The position numbers and the translations under genes were made by a program. Of a stretch of 59,605 bases of DNA, positions 35,281-43,983 are shown one piece after another. A model generated the notes under the pieces. It was not told where the DNA came from. It saw only the letters and a list, made by a program, of their open reading frames with translations, and made no database searches. Positions within the stretch are counted from its first letter, which is position 1; every line of letters begins with the position of its first letter. Source of the DNA: Bacteroidia bacterium (GTDB lineage: Bacteria; Bacteroidota; Bacteroidia; UKL13-3); assembly GCA_025454975.1 (NCBI GenBank), contig JALONK010000016.1, positions 1 to 59,605 on the forward strand, given 5' to 3'.

Positions 35281-37002
35281 ATGAAAAAATTATTACTCAT
35301 GACTGCGGCACTTGGGTTATTCACCGGTGCTTTTGCAAAAAAAGTAAAGTTTCAGGTTGATATGACCGGACAAACCGTGAGCAGCAATGGTGTACACATT
35401 GCGGGTAACTTTCAACAAGAAGCCGGAGCTTCCGGTAATTGGAAACCAAATGAAACTAGATTAACCAATGGTGGCAGTGGTAACATTTATTCTGTTGTGG
35501 TAGATGTTATCGGTGGTCGTAACTACGAGTTTAAATTTATCAACGGTAACGATTGGAATCTTCCGGGTGGTTCACCTGAAGATGTTCCTGCATTATCACG
35601 TGTTGGTCATCCTATTAATAAAGGTGATAACGGAAACAGATGGGCATGGATTGATTCAGCAGGTAGCGATACTATGGTTATGCCGGCATTTTTGTTTGCC
35701 GGAGCAGCACCGGCAGGAAAAATAGCGGTTCGTTTTGGTGTTGATTTACAAAAAGAGGCTTCGATAGCTGCTGATGGTGTTTTTATTGCAGGTGCATTTA
35801 CCAATTGGGGTTCGGGTCAACGTCGCATGGTAAACTTATTTAGTAATAATAAAATATATGAACACATTGCCATCCTTGATTCAGGTGTTGCTTATCCTTA
35901 TAAGTTTAAAAACGGTGACAATGGTTGGGAATCTGTTCCATCGGCTTGTGAAGTTGGTACGAACAGAGAAGTTAAAGCGTCTGCAAGCACAGCATTAAAT
36001 TTAGTTTGTATTAATTCTTGTATCGCCTGTCCTACTGCCCCACTTCCTCGTTACAGAGCTTCATTTATCGTTGATATGTCAAGCTCAACTTGTTTTGGTG
36101 GATTTGATTCAGTAACAGTTGCAGGTAACCGTCCTGAACTTACAAACTGGACAACAGGTGCGCGTTTAAATAAAATGGGTAATACTGATATGTATGTAGC
36201 AGTAATAGAGATGGATTCGGGTGAAGCTAAATTTAAATTCCGTAACCATAAAAATAATACAACCAATTGGGAAGGCGGAGGAGACCGTGTTTGGGTATTA
36301 AGCGCAGATGATACTTTAGATTTAACTTGTTTCGGTTCAAGAACTGTTGGTCCTTGCCCTAGCAAACCCGCACCTTCTAAAATTACATTTACTGTAGACT
36401 TATCTGATGAAACTCCTGATGGACAAGGTCGTATTTATGTAATGGGTACCTTTACTCAACCAAGCTGGCAAAGTGGAGCCATTCGCTTAACTCCTGTTAG
36501 CGGAAAACCAGGTTTTTATAGCACAACCATAAACGATGTTTGTCCTGGTACATTCGATTATAAATTTGTTAATGGTGATTCATCTAATGTTAGCTCAGAA
36601 GAAAGTTTTGCAGATACAACTGACCGCGCTTGTACTGTTCCTAATGGAATAGGTGGATGGAATAGAACTTACACCAGAACATCTGCAAATGATGTTACTT
36701 TAGCTTATGTTTTCAGTAGCTGTAAAACTGCTAATGTTGGTTTGTTAAAAAGTAATGCAGTATTACAAGGTATTAATGTTTATCCTAATCCTACTGAAGG
36801 TAATGTAACAGTTTCGTTCCAAGAGGCTGGCAACTACCAAGTAGTAGTAAGAGATATAACAGGCAAAACCTTAGTATCATACCAAGACATTACTGCTGAT
36901 AAATTAAATATCAACAAAAATGATATCACCTCAGGAATTTTATTAGTACAAGTTACTAACCAACGTGGTGAAACTAAAATTGTAAAATTAGTAGTTCAAT
37001 AA
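35281..37002 (+). CDS. Secreted four-module glycan-binding protein with T9SS signal
   Basis: This 573-residue protein begins with a signal peptide (MKKLLLMTAALGLFTGAFA); an in-frame extension to 35224 would spoil it. Four related beta-sandwich modules resembling starch-binding CBM20/CBM48-type folds follow at about 20-145, 150-258, 262-365 and 368-485. Each has a VDM or VDL strand, an [IV]-A-G-x-F or V-M-G-T-F strand, a W-x-[ST]-G turn and a [YF]-K-F-x-N-G/N-H end. Cysteines are paired between modules. The C-terminal 85 residues form a type IX sorting domain (INVYPNPTEGNVTV, GILLVQVTNQ). No catalytic domain is present. It is divergent from susC and next to the regulator, so it probably captures glucan at the surface, taking the place of SusE/SusF. 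Confidence 0.82.
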   Translation: MKKLLLMTAALGLFTGAFAKKVKFQVDMTGQTVSSNGVHIAGNFQQEAGASGNWKPNETRLTNGGSGNIYSVVVDVIGGRNYEFKFINGNDWNLPGGSPEDVPALSRVGHPINKGDNGNRWAWIDSAGSDTMVMPAFLFAGAAPAGKIAVRFGVDLQKEASIAADGVFIAGAFTNWGSGQRRMVNLFSNNKIYEHIAILDSGVAYPYKFKNGDNGWESVPSACEVGTNREVKASASTALNLVCINSCIACPTAPLPRYRASFIVDMSSSTCFGGFDSVTVAGNRPELTNWTTGARLNKMGNTDMYVAVIEMDSGEAKFKFRNHKNNTTNWEGGGDRVWVLSADDTLDLTCFGSRTVGPCPSKPAPSKITFTVDLSDETPDGQGRIYVMGTFTQPSWQSGAIRLTPVSGKPGFYSTTINDVCPGTFDYKFVNGDSSNVSSEESFADTTDRACTVPNGIGGWNRTYTRTSANDVTLAYVFSSCKTANVGLLKSNAVLQGINVYPNPTEGNVTVSFQEAGNYQVVVRDITGKTLVSYQDITADKLNINKNDITSGILLVQVTNQRGETKIVKLVVQ

Positions 37003-37030
37003 CCCACATAACTATTAAGAAAAGAATTGC

Positions 37031-37056
37031 TCAGCCTTCATTTTTATGGAGGCTGA
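37031..37056 (+). terminator. First of two hairpins after the glycan-binding gene
   Basis: TCAGCCTTCAT and ATGGAGGCTGA form an 11-bp stem with one G-U pair, a 4-nt loop and then TTTC. It is a weaker terminator in front of the strong one that follows. Confidence 0.5.
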
Positions 37057-37060
37057 TTTC

Positions 37061-37095
37061 AAAAAAAAAGCTGCGAAAAACTCGCAGCTTTTTTT
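37061..37095. terminator. Strong bidirectional terminator between convergent genes
   Basis: The stem AAGCTGCGA (37068-37076) / TCGCAGCTT (37082-37090) is flanked by an A-tract and a T-tract. It lies between the secreted binding-protein gene and the regulator gene and can terminate both. Confidence 0.92.
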
Positions 37096-37113
37096 GTTTC
37101 ATATCGGTTTAAT

Positions 37114-37818
37114 TTATTTGAATGTATATAATCGAGCAGGTTTATATAATACGCCTTTTTGTTTTTCTTCAAGCTCAACAATAACATCATCTTTTTTAAA
37201 ACGTTTAGTGAAATTGCGTTTATCAAACGAAGTATTTAGGATGGCTTCATAAAGATTTTGCAGTTGACGCATGGTGAACTTCTCAGGTAATAATTCTTGA
37301 GCAATTTTATCGGATTCTAAATGAAGCCTAATGTTGTCTAAAGCTCTTTTTACAATTGAATTATGGTCAAAAGCTAATGGAGGTACACGTTTGGTATTCT
37401 TCCAAACTACATTACGCGCAAATGAACCGGGTACCGGACGAATCATTTCTTTCCGCACTAATGTATAATAAGCTACAGTGATTACGCGAGCCTCAGGATC
37501 ACTTCTATATAAATTAAGCCACTCGCGATCTTTAGCCTGTTTAACACGCATTGGATCGCCAAAGCAGTAAAACTGACGAAGGTTTAAACCTTCAACATGT
37601 GTTAGTTCCTTAAGAACTCGTTCTGCTGCTGCATCCAGTCCTTCATCCTCATTTACCAAGTCGCCGGGCAAGGCAAATTGAGGTACAAATTCCATTGGAC
37701 TTCTTTTGGCAGGTTCTTTTTGTTCAATTAATAAGGCTTCCAGTTTATTATTTTCTTCATCATAACCGAAAATAACACAGTCAACCGAAATGTGTTTCCT
37801 AAAAGAATTTCTCTTCAT
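37114..37818 (-). CDS. NrtR-like Nudix-fold transcriptional regulator of the PUL
   Basis: The 234-residue protein has a Nudix fold (about 8-150) followed by a winged helix (about 160-228), the architecture of the NrtR family. Several members of that family in Bacteroidota control sugar catabolism. The Nudix box is degenerate: in place of GX5EX7REUXEEXGU the protein reads GDLVNEDEG...AERVLKELTHVEG, so hydrolase activity is unlikely and the domain probably senses a small ligand. The C-terminal half has FTMRQLQNLYEAIL and FDKRNFTKRFKK, typical helix-turn-helix wording. The palindrome at 37864-37884 lies between this gene and GH31, and a copy stands before the divergent susC. The inferred role is local repressor released by a sugar signal. 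Confidence 0.88.
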   Translation of the reverse strand: MKRNSFRKHISVDCVIFGYDEENNKLEALLIEQKEPAKRSPMEFVPQFALPGDLVNEDEGLDAAAERVLKELTHVEGLNLRQFYCFGDPMRVKQAKDREWLNLYRSDPEARVITVAYYTLVRKEMIRPVPGSFARNVVWKNTKRVPPLAFDHNSIVKRALDNIRLHLESDKIAQELLPEKFTMRQLQNLYEAILNTSFDKRNFTKRFKKDDVIVELEEKQKGVLYKPARLYTFK

Positions 37819-37863
37819 TAATGGGGGAATATTTAATAAACACTACTAAATTAAAATAATTAC

Positions 37864-37884
37864 AAAGTGTATTTTGTACACTTA
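37864..37884. promoter_or_regulatory. PUL operator copy: AAAGTGTA-N5-TACACTTA
   Basis: The arms at 37864-37871 and 37877-37884 match the 35204 site at 15 of 16 positions, with the same 5-bp spacer (TTTTG). It stands between the divergent regulator and GH31 genes. The spacer contains the likely -33 TTTTG of the GH31 promoter, so binding would occlude it. Confidence 0.72.
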
Positions 37885-37908
37885 TATTTTTTATTTAACA
37901 TTGTTAAA
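37874..37908 (+). promoter_or_regulatory. Putative GH31 promoter with an overlapping second palindrome
   Basis: A -33 TTG at 37874-37876 and a -7-like TAACATTG at 37896-37903 are 19 bp apart, the spacing usual in this phylum. They predict a leader of about 22 nt. The -7 lies inside a separate perfect palindrome TTTAACA-T-TGTTAAA (37894-37908), possibly a site for a second regulator. Confidence 0.5.
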
Positions 37909-37931
37909 ACAAAAATACACACATTAACTAC

Positions 37932-40382
37932 ATGAACAAATTTTTCTCTCTAATCAGCTTAATGATTTTGTCAACCGTACTATCAGCCCAACATATGTTG
38001 AGTAAAGATTTAGGTAACCTGACATCATTTGTGAAGCATGCGAATGGAATAACGATAAGTGCAGCCAATGGTTCAGCAAGAATACTGTTGTATTCGGCAG
38101 CAGTAATAAGGGTTGAAATTAGTCAAAATAACAGCTTCAATGATTTTAGTTATGCTGTTATATCTTCACCAAAAAATGAGTTATTTAATATTAACGAAAC
38201 ACCTGAACAAATTGAATTAACTACAGATTCATGTAGACTTGTTATCGCAAAAAAACCAATAAGAATAAAGCTGTTAAACAAGAAGGGGGAAGTTTTAAAT
38301 GAGGATGAACCGGGCTTTGGTACAAATTGGATTGGTGAAGAAATAACCACATATAAAAAAATGCAAGAGGGTGAAAGATTTGTTGGATTGGGAGAAAAAA
38401 CAGGAAACTTGGATCGTCGTGGAGAAGGATATACAAATTGGAACACCGATTTTTTCGCTTATCCAAGTAATGGTGATCCTCTTTATGTAACCATCCCGTT
38501 TTATATTGGCATTCATAGCAACAGGGTATATGGTTTGTTTATGGATAATACATTTAAATCGCATTTCAATTTTGGTGCTTCCAACAATCGTTTCAGTTCT
38601 TTCACTGCCGAAGCCGGTACAATGAATTATTATCTGTTTGCGAATTCAACCCTTGAAGAAATAATTAAATCATACACTGATTTAACCGGACGTATGGAAA
38701 TGCCATCATTGTGGAGTTTAGGTTTTCAACAATGCAGGTATTCTTATTATCCGGAACAAGAAGTTTTAACGTTAGCAAAAACCTTTAGAGACAAAAAAAT
38801 CCCATCAGATGTATTGTATTTCGACATTCATTATATGGATGCCTATAAAATTTTTACTTGGGACAAAAGCAGGTTTCCTCAACCCGCTAGAATGTTAAAA
38901 GATTTAGAAGGCATGGGCTTTAAAAATGTTGTAATTGTTGATCCCGGCATTAAGGTAGAAAAAGGATATCAAGCTTATGAAGAAGGTTTAGCAGGAGATT
39001 ATTTTATTAAATATCCCGACGGCACCAATTATACAGGCCAGGTTTGGCCGGGATGGTGCCATTTTCCTGATTTCACTAATCCAAAAGCTAGGACTTGGTG
39101 GGGAAATTCGTTTAAAGGTTTGGTTGATGATGGTATTGATGGTTTTTGGAACGATATGAATGAACCTGCAACTTGGGGACAGAGATTTCCTGATTTAGTG
39201 GAAGCAAATTGGGAAGGAAAGAAAACATCGCACCGAGAATGGCATAATGTATATGGTTTTCAAATGGCAAGAAGCACATTTGAAGGCACAAAAAAATTAA
39301 TGAACGGCAAACGCCCTTTTATCTTAACACGTGCAGCATACTCAGGTATTCAAAGGTATTCGGCCATTTGGACAGGTGATAACAGACCTGAAGATGACCA
39401 TATGTTGGCAGGAGTTAGATTAGTAAATAGTTTAGGCTTAAGCGGGGTTGCAAATGCCGGATATGATGTAGGTGGATTCGCAGGTGAAGCATCAAAAGAA
39501 TTATTTTGCAGATGGATGCAAATTGGTACTTTTTGCCCATTTTTCAGAAGCCATAAAATGATCGATGCTAAAGATAGCGAACCATGGAGTTATGGCGAAA
39601 AAGTTGAAGAAATCGTAAGAAACTATATTTCATTACGCTATCGTTTAATGCCTTATTTATACAGCTCATTTTACCAATCCACACAAACAGGAATCCCGGT
39701 AGCAAGAAGTCTAGCAATATCATATACCTATGATCCGATGATTTATGATACCAAATATCAGAACCAATATCTTTTTGGTCATGGTATCTTAGTTGCGCCC
39801 GTTGCAAGTAATAAAGACATCGCTAAAGTTTACCTTCCACAAGGAACTTGGTATAATTTAAATAACGAACAAAAGTTTACCGGCAAACAAGAAATTTATG
39901 TTGAAACACCAATGGAATCATTACCGGTTTTTGTTAAAGGTAGTAGCATTATTCCCATGCAACAAGTGGTGCAACATGCCGGTGAATCAGCAGGCGACAC
40001 GTTATTTATACACATTTATCAAGGTAGCGAACAAAACTCGTTTGTTTATTATGAAGACGCAGGTGATGGTTATGAATATGAAAAAGGCCAGTTTTATAAA
40101 AGAAACATAACCTATAATCCAAACAAAAAAGAGGTACTTTTAGAAAAAGCAGAAGGAAGTTTATCTTCTAAATATAAGGTTGTAAAATTTGTGATGCATG
40201 GTTTTACTGCCAACCAATTTGTAACAAACAATGTAAAAACTAAAGCATCAACAGAAACAATAGAAATGATTCCCGGAGTATCACAATTCGACCCCATTGG
40301 AAAACGTATTGAAGCATTAAAAGCTTCTGTATTCACTTTTAGTGTTAAGTGGGATACAAACAAAATTACCATCTCCTGGTAA
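37932..40382 (+). CDS. GH31-family alpha-glucosidase
   Basis: This 816-residue exported enzyme has a signal peptide ending LSAQ. The N-terminal beta domain (about 30-255) contains the substrate-loop segment FVGLGEKTGNLDRRG. The catalytic barrel carries the nucleophile Asp408 in GFWNDMNEP and the acid/base Asp483 in WTGDN. The substrate-binding WCHFPDFTNP, GYDVGGFAG and CPFFRSHK stretches are typical of alpha-glucosidases, not xylosidases. C-terminal beta domains include VYLPQGTWYNL and FVYYEDAGDGYEYEKG. It hydrolyses alpha-1,4-type (or other alpha) glucosidic bonds, releasing glucose, probably in the periplasm. It is divergent from the Nudix-fold regulator with a shared operator. Confidence 0.95.
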   Translation: MNKFFSLISLMILSTVLSAQHMLSKDLGNLTSFVKHANGITISAANGSARILLYSAAVIRVEISQNNSFNDFSYAVISSPKNELFNINETPEQIELTTDSCRLVIAKKPIRIKLLNKKGEVLNEDEPGFGTNWIGEEITTYKKMQEGERFVGLGEKTGNLDRRGEGYTNWNTDFFAYPSNGDPLYVTIPFYIGIHSNRVYGLFMDNTFKSHFNFGASNNRFSSFTAEAGTMNYYLFANSTLEEIIKSYTDLTGRMEMPSLWSLGFQQCRYSYYPEQEVLTLAKTFRDKKIPSDVLYFDIHYMDAYKIFTWDKSRFPQPARMLKDLEGMGFKNVVIVDPGIKVEKGYQAYEEGLAGDYFIKYPDGTNYTGQVWPGWCHFPDFTNPKARTWWGNSFKGLVDDGIDGFWNDMNEPATWGQRFPDLVEANWEGKKTSHREWHNVYGFQMARSTFEGTKKLMNGKRPFILTRAAYSGIQRYSAIWTGDNRPEDDHMLAGVRLVNSLGLSGVANAGYDVGGFAGEASKELFCRWMQIGTFCPFFRSHKMIDAKDSEPWSYGEKVEEIVRNYISLRYRLMPYLYSSFYQSTQTGIPVARSLAISYTYDPMIYDTKYQNQYLFGHGILVAPVASNKDIAKVYLPQGTWYNLNNEQKFTGKQEIYVETPMESLPVFVKGSSIIPMQQVVQHAGESAGDTLFIHIYQGSEQNSFVYYEDAGDGYEYEKGQFYKRNITYNPNKKEVLLEKAEGSLSSKYKVVKFVMHGFTANQFVTNNVKTKASTETIEMIPGVSQFDPIGKRIEALKASVFTFSVKWDTNKITISW

Positions 40383-40402
40383 TATTAATCCTATATTGAT
40401 TG

Positions 40403-40440
40403 AAAAGGCTGAGTTAGTGTGTTCTCAGCTTTTTCTTTTT
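40403..40440. terminator. Rho-independent terminator after the GH31 gene
   Basis: AAAAGGCTGAG (40403-40413) and CTCAGCTTTTT (40424-40434) pair with one G-U, followed by CTTTTT. It also lies 10 bp past the stop of the convergent dihydroorotase gene. Confidence 0.82.
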
Positions 40441-40450
40441 AGTGCCTTAC

Positions 40451-41788
40451 CTATCTGTTAAATGCCAAGCGCATACCAAAATTAGATTCATTAAACTTAC
40501 CATTATGGTAAACAATATTACCGTTAATTATAGTGTGTGTAACAGTATTATTAAATGTTGTTCCTTCAAACGGACTCCATTTACATTTATACAACAATGA
40601 ATCTTTGGTTACTTGATAAGATGAATTGAGATCCACCAAAACCAAATCAGCGTAATATCCTTCACGAATAAATCCGCGTCTGTCAATTTCAAACATTTCA
40701 GCTACATTGTGACACATTTTTTGCACCACCATTTCTAAACTAATTTTACCTTGCTGGTAAAAAGTTAACATTGCATTTAAAGCATGTTGAACTAAAGGAC
40801 CACCGGAAGGAGCATCAATATAACGTTTGCTTTTTTCATCAAAGGTATGAGGTGCATGGTCGGTGGCAATCACATCAATTCTGCCGTCAATAACCGCTTT
40901 AAAAACTGCATCACGATCGGCAGCAGTTTTCACTGATGGATTCCACTTAATAAAGTTTCCTTTTGTTTGGTAGTCTTCATCGCTAAACCATAAATGATGA
41001 ATGCATGCCTCTGCCGTAATATGTTTTTTACTTAACGGAATATCATTTCTAAAAAGAGATAATTCTTTTGCAGTGCTGATGTGTAAAATATGCAGGCGAG
41101 TCTTATATTTTTCTGCCAATCCAATAGCAAAAGCCGACGATTTATAACAAGCTTCATCATTTCGAATAATTGCATGATAAGAAGCGTCTATATCGTCACC
41201 AAATTCAGCCCGTATTGCTGCATTACGTTGCTTGATCATGGGATCATCCTCACAATGAGTTGCAATTAATGTTTTAACTTCCGAAAAAATACGTTCTAAG
41301 GCCTGAGGGTCATCTACCAACATATCACCAGTGGAAGAACCCATAAATATTTTAACTCCACAAACCTTGCGCTCATCAACTTTTAGCAATTCATCAATAT
41401 TTTGATTGGTGGTACCCATATAAAATGAGTAGTTAGCCAATGAGCAAACAGCAGCCCTTTCATATTTTTGTTCAAGTAAAGGAACAGTTGTGGCACTTGG
41501 CACTGTGTTAGGCATTTCCATATAACTTGTAATGCCTCCGGCAACTGCTGCTTTTGCTTCGGTATATAATTCACCCTTATGAGTTAATCCCGGCTCCCTA
41601 AAGTGAACCTGATCGTCAATTGCTCCGGGTAACAGATATAAGCCGGAAGCATCAATGGTTTCATCGGCTTGCATCGCAATTCCATTTCTATCAATTTTCT
41701 CGATGATACCATTCTTTATCCAAACATCGGCAAAATATTGTTCTCCTTCATTTACTAATTTAGCGTTTCTGATTAGTAGCGTACTCAT
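40451..41788 (-). CDS. pyrC: Dihydroorotase
   Basis: The enzyme closes N-carbamoyl-aspartate to dihydroorotate in pyrimidine synthesis. At 445 residues it is of the bacterial class I/AllB-like type. The metal-binding D-x-V-H62-F-R64-E-P-G motif is intact. GVKIFMGSSTGDM is present, though the carbamylated-lysine position is not obvious. ATHCEDDP, LHILHISTAKE and the IATDHAPHTFDEK segment supply the remaining ligands. It is last in a series of minus-strand genes, 78 bp after DUF808, probably with its own promoter or as an operon tail. The related allantoinase reaction is less likely because no purine-breakdown genes are near. Confidence 0.92.
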   Translation of the reverse strand: MSTLLIRNAKLVNEGEQYFADVWIKNGIIEKIDRNGIAMQADETIDASGLYLLPGAIDDQVHFREPGLTHKGELYTEAKAAVAGGITSYMEMPNTVPSATTVPLLEQKYERAAVCSLANYSFYMGTTNQNIDELLKVDERKVCGVKIFMGSSTGDMLVDDPQALERIFSEVKTLIATHCEDDPMIKQRNAAIRAEFGDDIDASYHAIIRNDEACYKSSAFAIGLAEKYKTRLHILHISTAKELSLFRNDIPLSKKHITAEACIHHLWFSDEDYQTKGNFIKWNPSVKTAADRDAVFKAVIDGRIDVIATDHAPHTFDEKSKRYIDAPSGGPLVQHALNAMLTFYQQGKISLEMVVQKMCHNVAEMFEIDRRGFIREGYYADLVLVDLNSSYQVTKDSLLYKCKWSPFEGTTFNNTVTHTIINGNIVYHNGKFNESNFGMRLAFNR

Positions 41789-41866
41789 GTTTTTATTATT
41801 TTATGAAGTATAAAATTCAATTTAAATTTTGTGGTATTCAGTTTATTCTTATGCTTTAAATTCAGC

Positions 41867-42745
41867 TTATTGAAACTTATTTTTTTTCACAGATGATATC
41901 ATCTTTTGGGATAAAAAAACGAGACCAACTGTAAGTAAACCGCCTGTAATACCTAATAGTAACTCAAGAACCAAAGAAGGTAAGTGGGGTAAAAAATGAT
42001 GAAGAAAACTTAGGTTATGTTCAAATATCCCACCTGAAACCAATAGCAAAGCAATAGTACCCAGTACGGTTAAAATCTTGATAATAATTGGTAACGCATG
42101 GATAAATAATAGCCCGATTGCTTTCATCGTTTTATTTGTACCGGAATTTTTCACTATCAAAAACCCAAAATCATCTAAGCGAACAATAATTGCTACTATT
42201 CCATATACACCAATAGTTGCTAAAATTGCCACAACAGCAGTAGTAGCAATTTGAATACTTAAACTTTTATCTAAAACAGTGCTTAAGGCTATGATAACAA
42301 TTTCAACCGAAAGGATAAAATCGGTAGTAATTGCCGACTTAATTTTGGCTTTTTCTGCTTCTTTATCATGTGTTTTTTCTGCATTGTTTTCTTGTTGATT
42401 ATGGTTAGCTGAATGAAAAAAATAATGAAGTATTTTTTCAACTCCTTCAAATGCGAGAAAAAATCCACCTAACACTAAAATAACTTTGATTGCTATTGGG
42501 AAAAATGCATTTAACAATAAGGCTACAGGAACAATGATTAACTTATTTATGAATGAACCTTTTGTGATAGCCCATAACACAGGTAACTCACGAGATGAGA
42601 CAAACCCTGTAGATTTTTCTGCATTTACAGCTAAGTCATCTCCTAATATTCCGGAAGTTTTTTGAGTAGCTATCTTAGCTGATGAAGCCACATCATCCAT
42701 CAACGCAGAGATATCATCTAAAATTGCAAAAAATCCTGAAGCCAT
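41867..42745 (-). CDS. DUF808 (YedI-type) inner-membrane protein
   Basis: This 292-residue membrane protein has the DUF808 opening FFAILDDISALMDDVASSAKIATQKTSG (read in parts: FAILDDISALMDD, then KTSGILGDDLAVNAEK). Six or so hydrophobic helices follow. The acidic FEGVEKILHYFFH stretch and the HDKEAEKAKIKSAI loop, which precedes a T-DFILSVEI-type helix, are characteristic. The function of YedI-type proteins is not known. It starts 41 bp after the redoxin gene's stop in the same direction. Confidence 0.92.
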   Translation of the reverse strand: MASGFFAILDDISALMDDVASSAKIATQKTSGILGDDLAVNAEKSTGFVSSRELPVLWAITKGSFINKLIIVPVALLLNAFFPIAIKVILVLGGFFLAFEGVEKILHYFFHSANHNQQENNAEKTHDKEAEKAKIKSAITTDFILSVEIVIIALSTVLDKSLSIQIATTAVVAILATIGVYGIVAIIVRLDDFGFLIVKNSGTNKTMKAIGLLFIHALPIIIKILTVLGTIALLLVSGGIFEHNLSFLHHFLPHLPSLVLELLLGITGGLLTVGLVFLSQKMISSVKKNKFQ

Positions 42746-42786
42746 AAACTTAAATTATTCGTTGATTAATTTAAAAAGTGAAAAGA

Positions 42787-43395
42787 TTAATTTTTCTTCC
42801 ATTTAATGGTACATCCTATTGCTTTTGTTGTTGGTTTAACCACGGGCTTACCGGCGTTTATTGCTTGAATGGCCATCTCAACATAACGTTCTTTTACTTG
42901 CGTTGGTTCTTCTGAATTATCATCAATAGCGCCAATATAAACTACCTTATTTTGCCCTTTAATTTTTTGTAATAAAAACACATGTGGAGTACGCGCAGCA
43001 CCATACATTTTAGCTACTTGCTGAGTTTCGTCGTGCAGATACACGAAAGGATACTTTTTATCTTTGGCACGTTCTTTCATTTTCTCATAACTATCTTCAG
43101 GTTCTCGTTGTGCATCGTTGGGATTAATAGCAATTACAGGATAACCTTTTGAAGCAAACTTTTTATGTAAATCAATAATGCGTTGTTCATACGCTTGAGA
43201 AAACGGACAATGGTTACAAGTAAATATCACGATAAACCCTTTTGCTTTTTTATCATCAGCTAAAGAAACCATTTTACCATCAACATTTTTCAACTTAAAG
43301 TCGCCGGCCATATCACCTACTTTGTAGCCAATATCAACTGTGGTGTGTGAAGTTGTTAGCACCAACAAGATGCTAGTAAATAAGAGTGTTTTCAT
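42787..43395 (-). CDS. Exported thioredoxin-like (redoxin/AhpC-TSA) protein
   Basis: The 202-residue thiol protein begins with a signal peptide (MKTLLFTSILLVLTTSHTT); the earlier in-frame ATG would overlap the preceding gene and hide the signal. The redoxin domain has DFKLKNVDGKMVSL and FTCNHCPFSQ, where Cys-Asn-His-Cys replaces the usual C-G-P-C, then VIAINPND and the cis-Pro region GAARTPHVFLL. It is of the peroxiredoxin-like family often annotated as thioredoxin. It probably reduces or rearranges disulfides in the periplasm, but the partner is not evident. It starts 11 bp after the LOG-family gene, in the same transcript. Confidence 0.88.
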   Translation of the reverse strand: MKTLLFTSILLVLTTSHTTVDIGYKVGDMAGDFKLKNVDGKMVSLADDKKAKGFIVIFTCNHCPFSQAYEQRIIDLHKKFASKGYPVIAINPNDAQREPEDSYEKMKERAKDKKYPFVYLHDETQQVAKMYGAARTPHVFLLQKIKGQNKVVYIGAIDDNSEEPTQVKERYVEMAIQAINAGKPVVKPTTKAIGCTIKWKKN

Positions 43396-43406
43396 TGTTT
43401 TATTTA

Positions 43407-43982
43407 TTAATACCATTTTAGAACTTGAGGGAATTTAAAATTTTCCAATTGATTTATTAACTGTTCGGCATCATCATTAAAAATCAACATATCTTTAAAC
43501 TCTTGTTTTAAAAATTGATGATCAACCATGTGTTGAAGCAGGTTATGTAAAGGCTCATAAAAACCTGAAACATTCAACACCCCACAAGGCTTATGATGAA
43601 ATCCCAATTGACTCCATGTAAAAGCTTCAAAAAGTTCTTCCATTGTTCCTATACCACCCGGTAATGCAATACAAGCGTCGGAAAGTTCAAACATTTTAGC
43701 CTTGCGTTGATGCATATTTTCTACAACTATTTGTTGGGTAATACCTGTATGACCAACTTCTTTATCCATTAAGGAGCGAGGAATTACGCCAATAACTTCA
43801 CCACCCAGTCTAATCATTTCATCAGCGATAATCCCCATAATTCCAACATTACCTCCACCATACACTAAACCAATTCCTTTATTGAACAATATTTGTACAA
43901 GAGCAATTGCAGCTTGTTCGTAATGAGGATGAATTCCTTTTGATGAACCGCAATACACTGCTATACGATTAAAAGTATTCAT
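43407..43982 (-). CDS. LOG-family nucleoside 5'-monophosphate phosphoribohydrolase (TIGR00730)
   Basis: At 191 residues the protein has a Rossmann-like fold with the LOG signature P108-G-G-I-G-T-M-E-E116 and the upstream YGGGNVGIMG loop. Arg/Lys residues in HQRKAKMFELSD contribute to the active site. LOG enzymes cut cytokinin-type or other nucleoside monophosphates into base and ribose 5-phosphate. In bacteria the usual substrate is often AMP or is unknown. The gene begins 1 bp after the DEAD-box gene's stop and is 11 bp ahead of the redoxin gene, so it sits inside an operon. Confidence 0.92.
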   Translation of the reverse strand: MNTFNRIAVYCGSSKGIHPHYEQAAIALVQILFNKGIGLVYGGGNVGIMGIIADEMIRLGGEVIGVIPRSLMDKEVGHTGITQQIVVENMHQRKAKMFELSDACIALPGGIGTMEELFEAFTWSQLGFHHKPCGVLNVSGFYEPLHNLLQHMVDHQFLKQEFKDMLIFNDDAEQLINQLENFKFPQVLKWY

Positions 43983-43983
43983 G

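Noticed and set aside
37114-37818. Nudix hydrolase as the function of the 234-residue protein
   Set aside because: The catalytic RExxEE part of the Nudix box is absent and a winged helix follows, so a regulator fits better.
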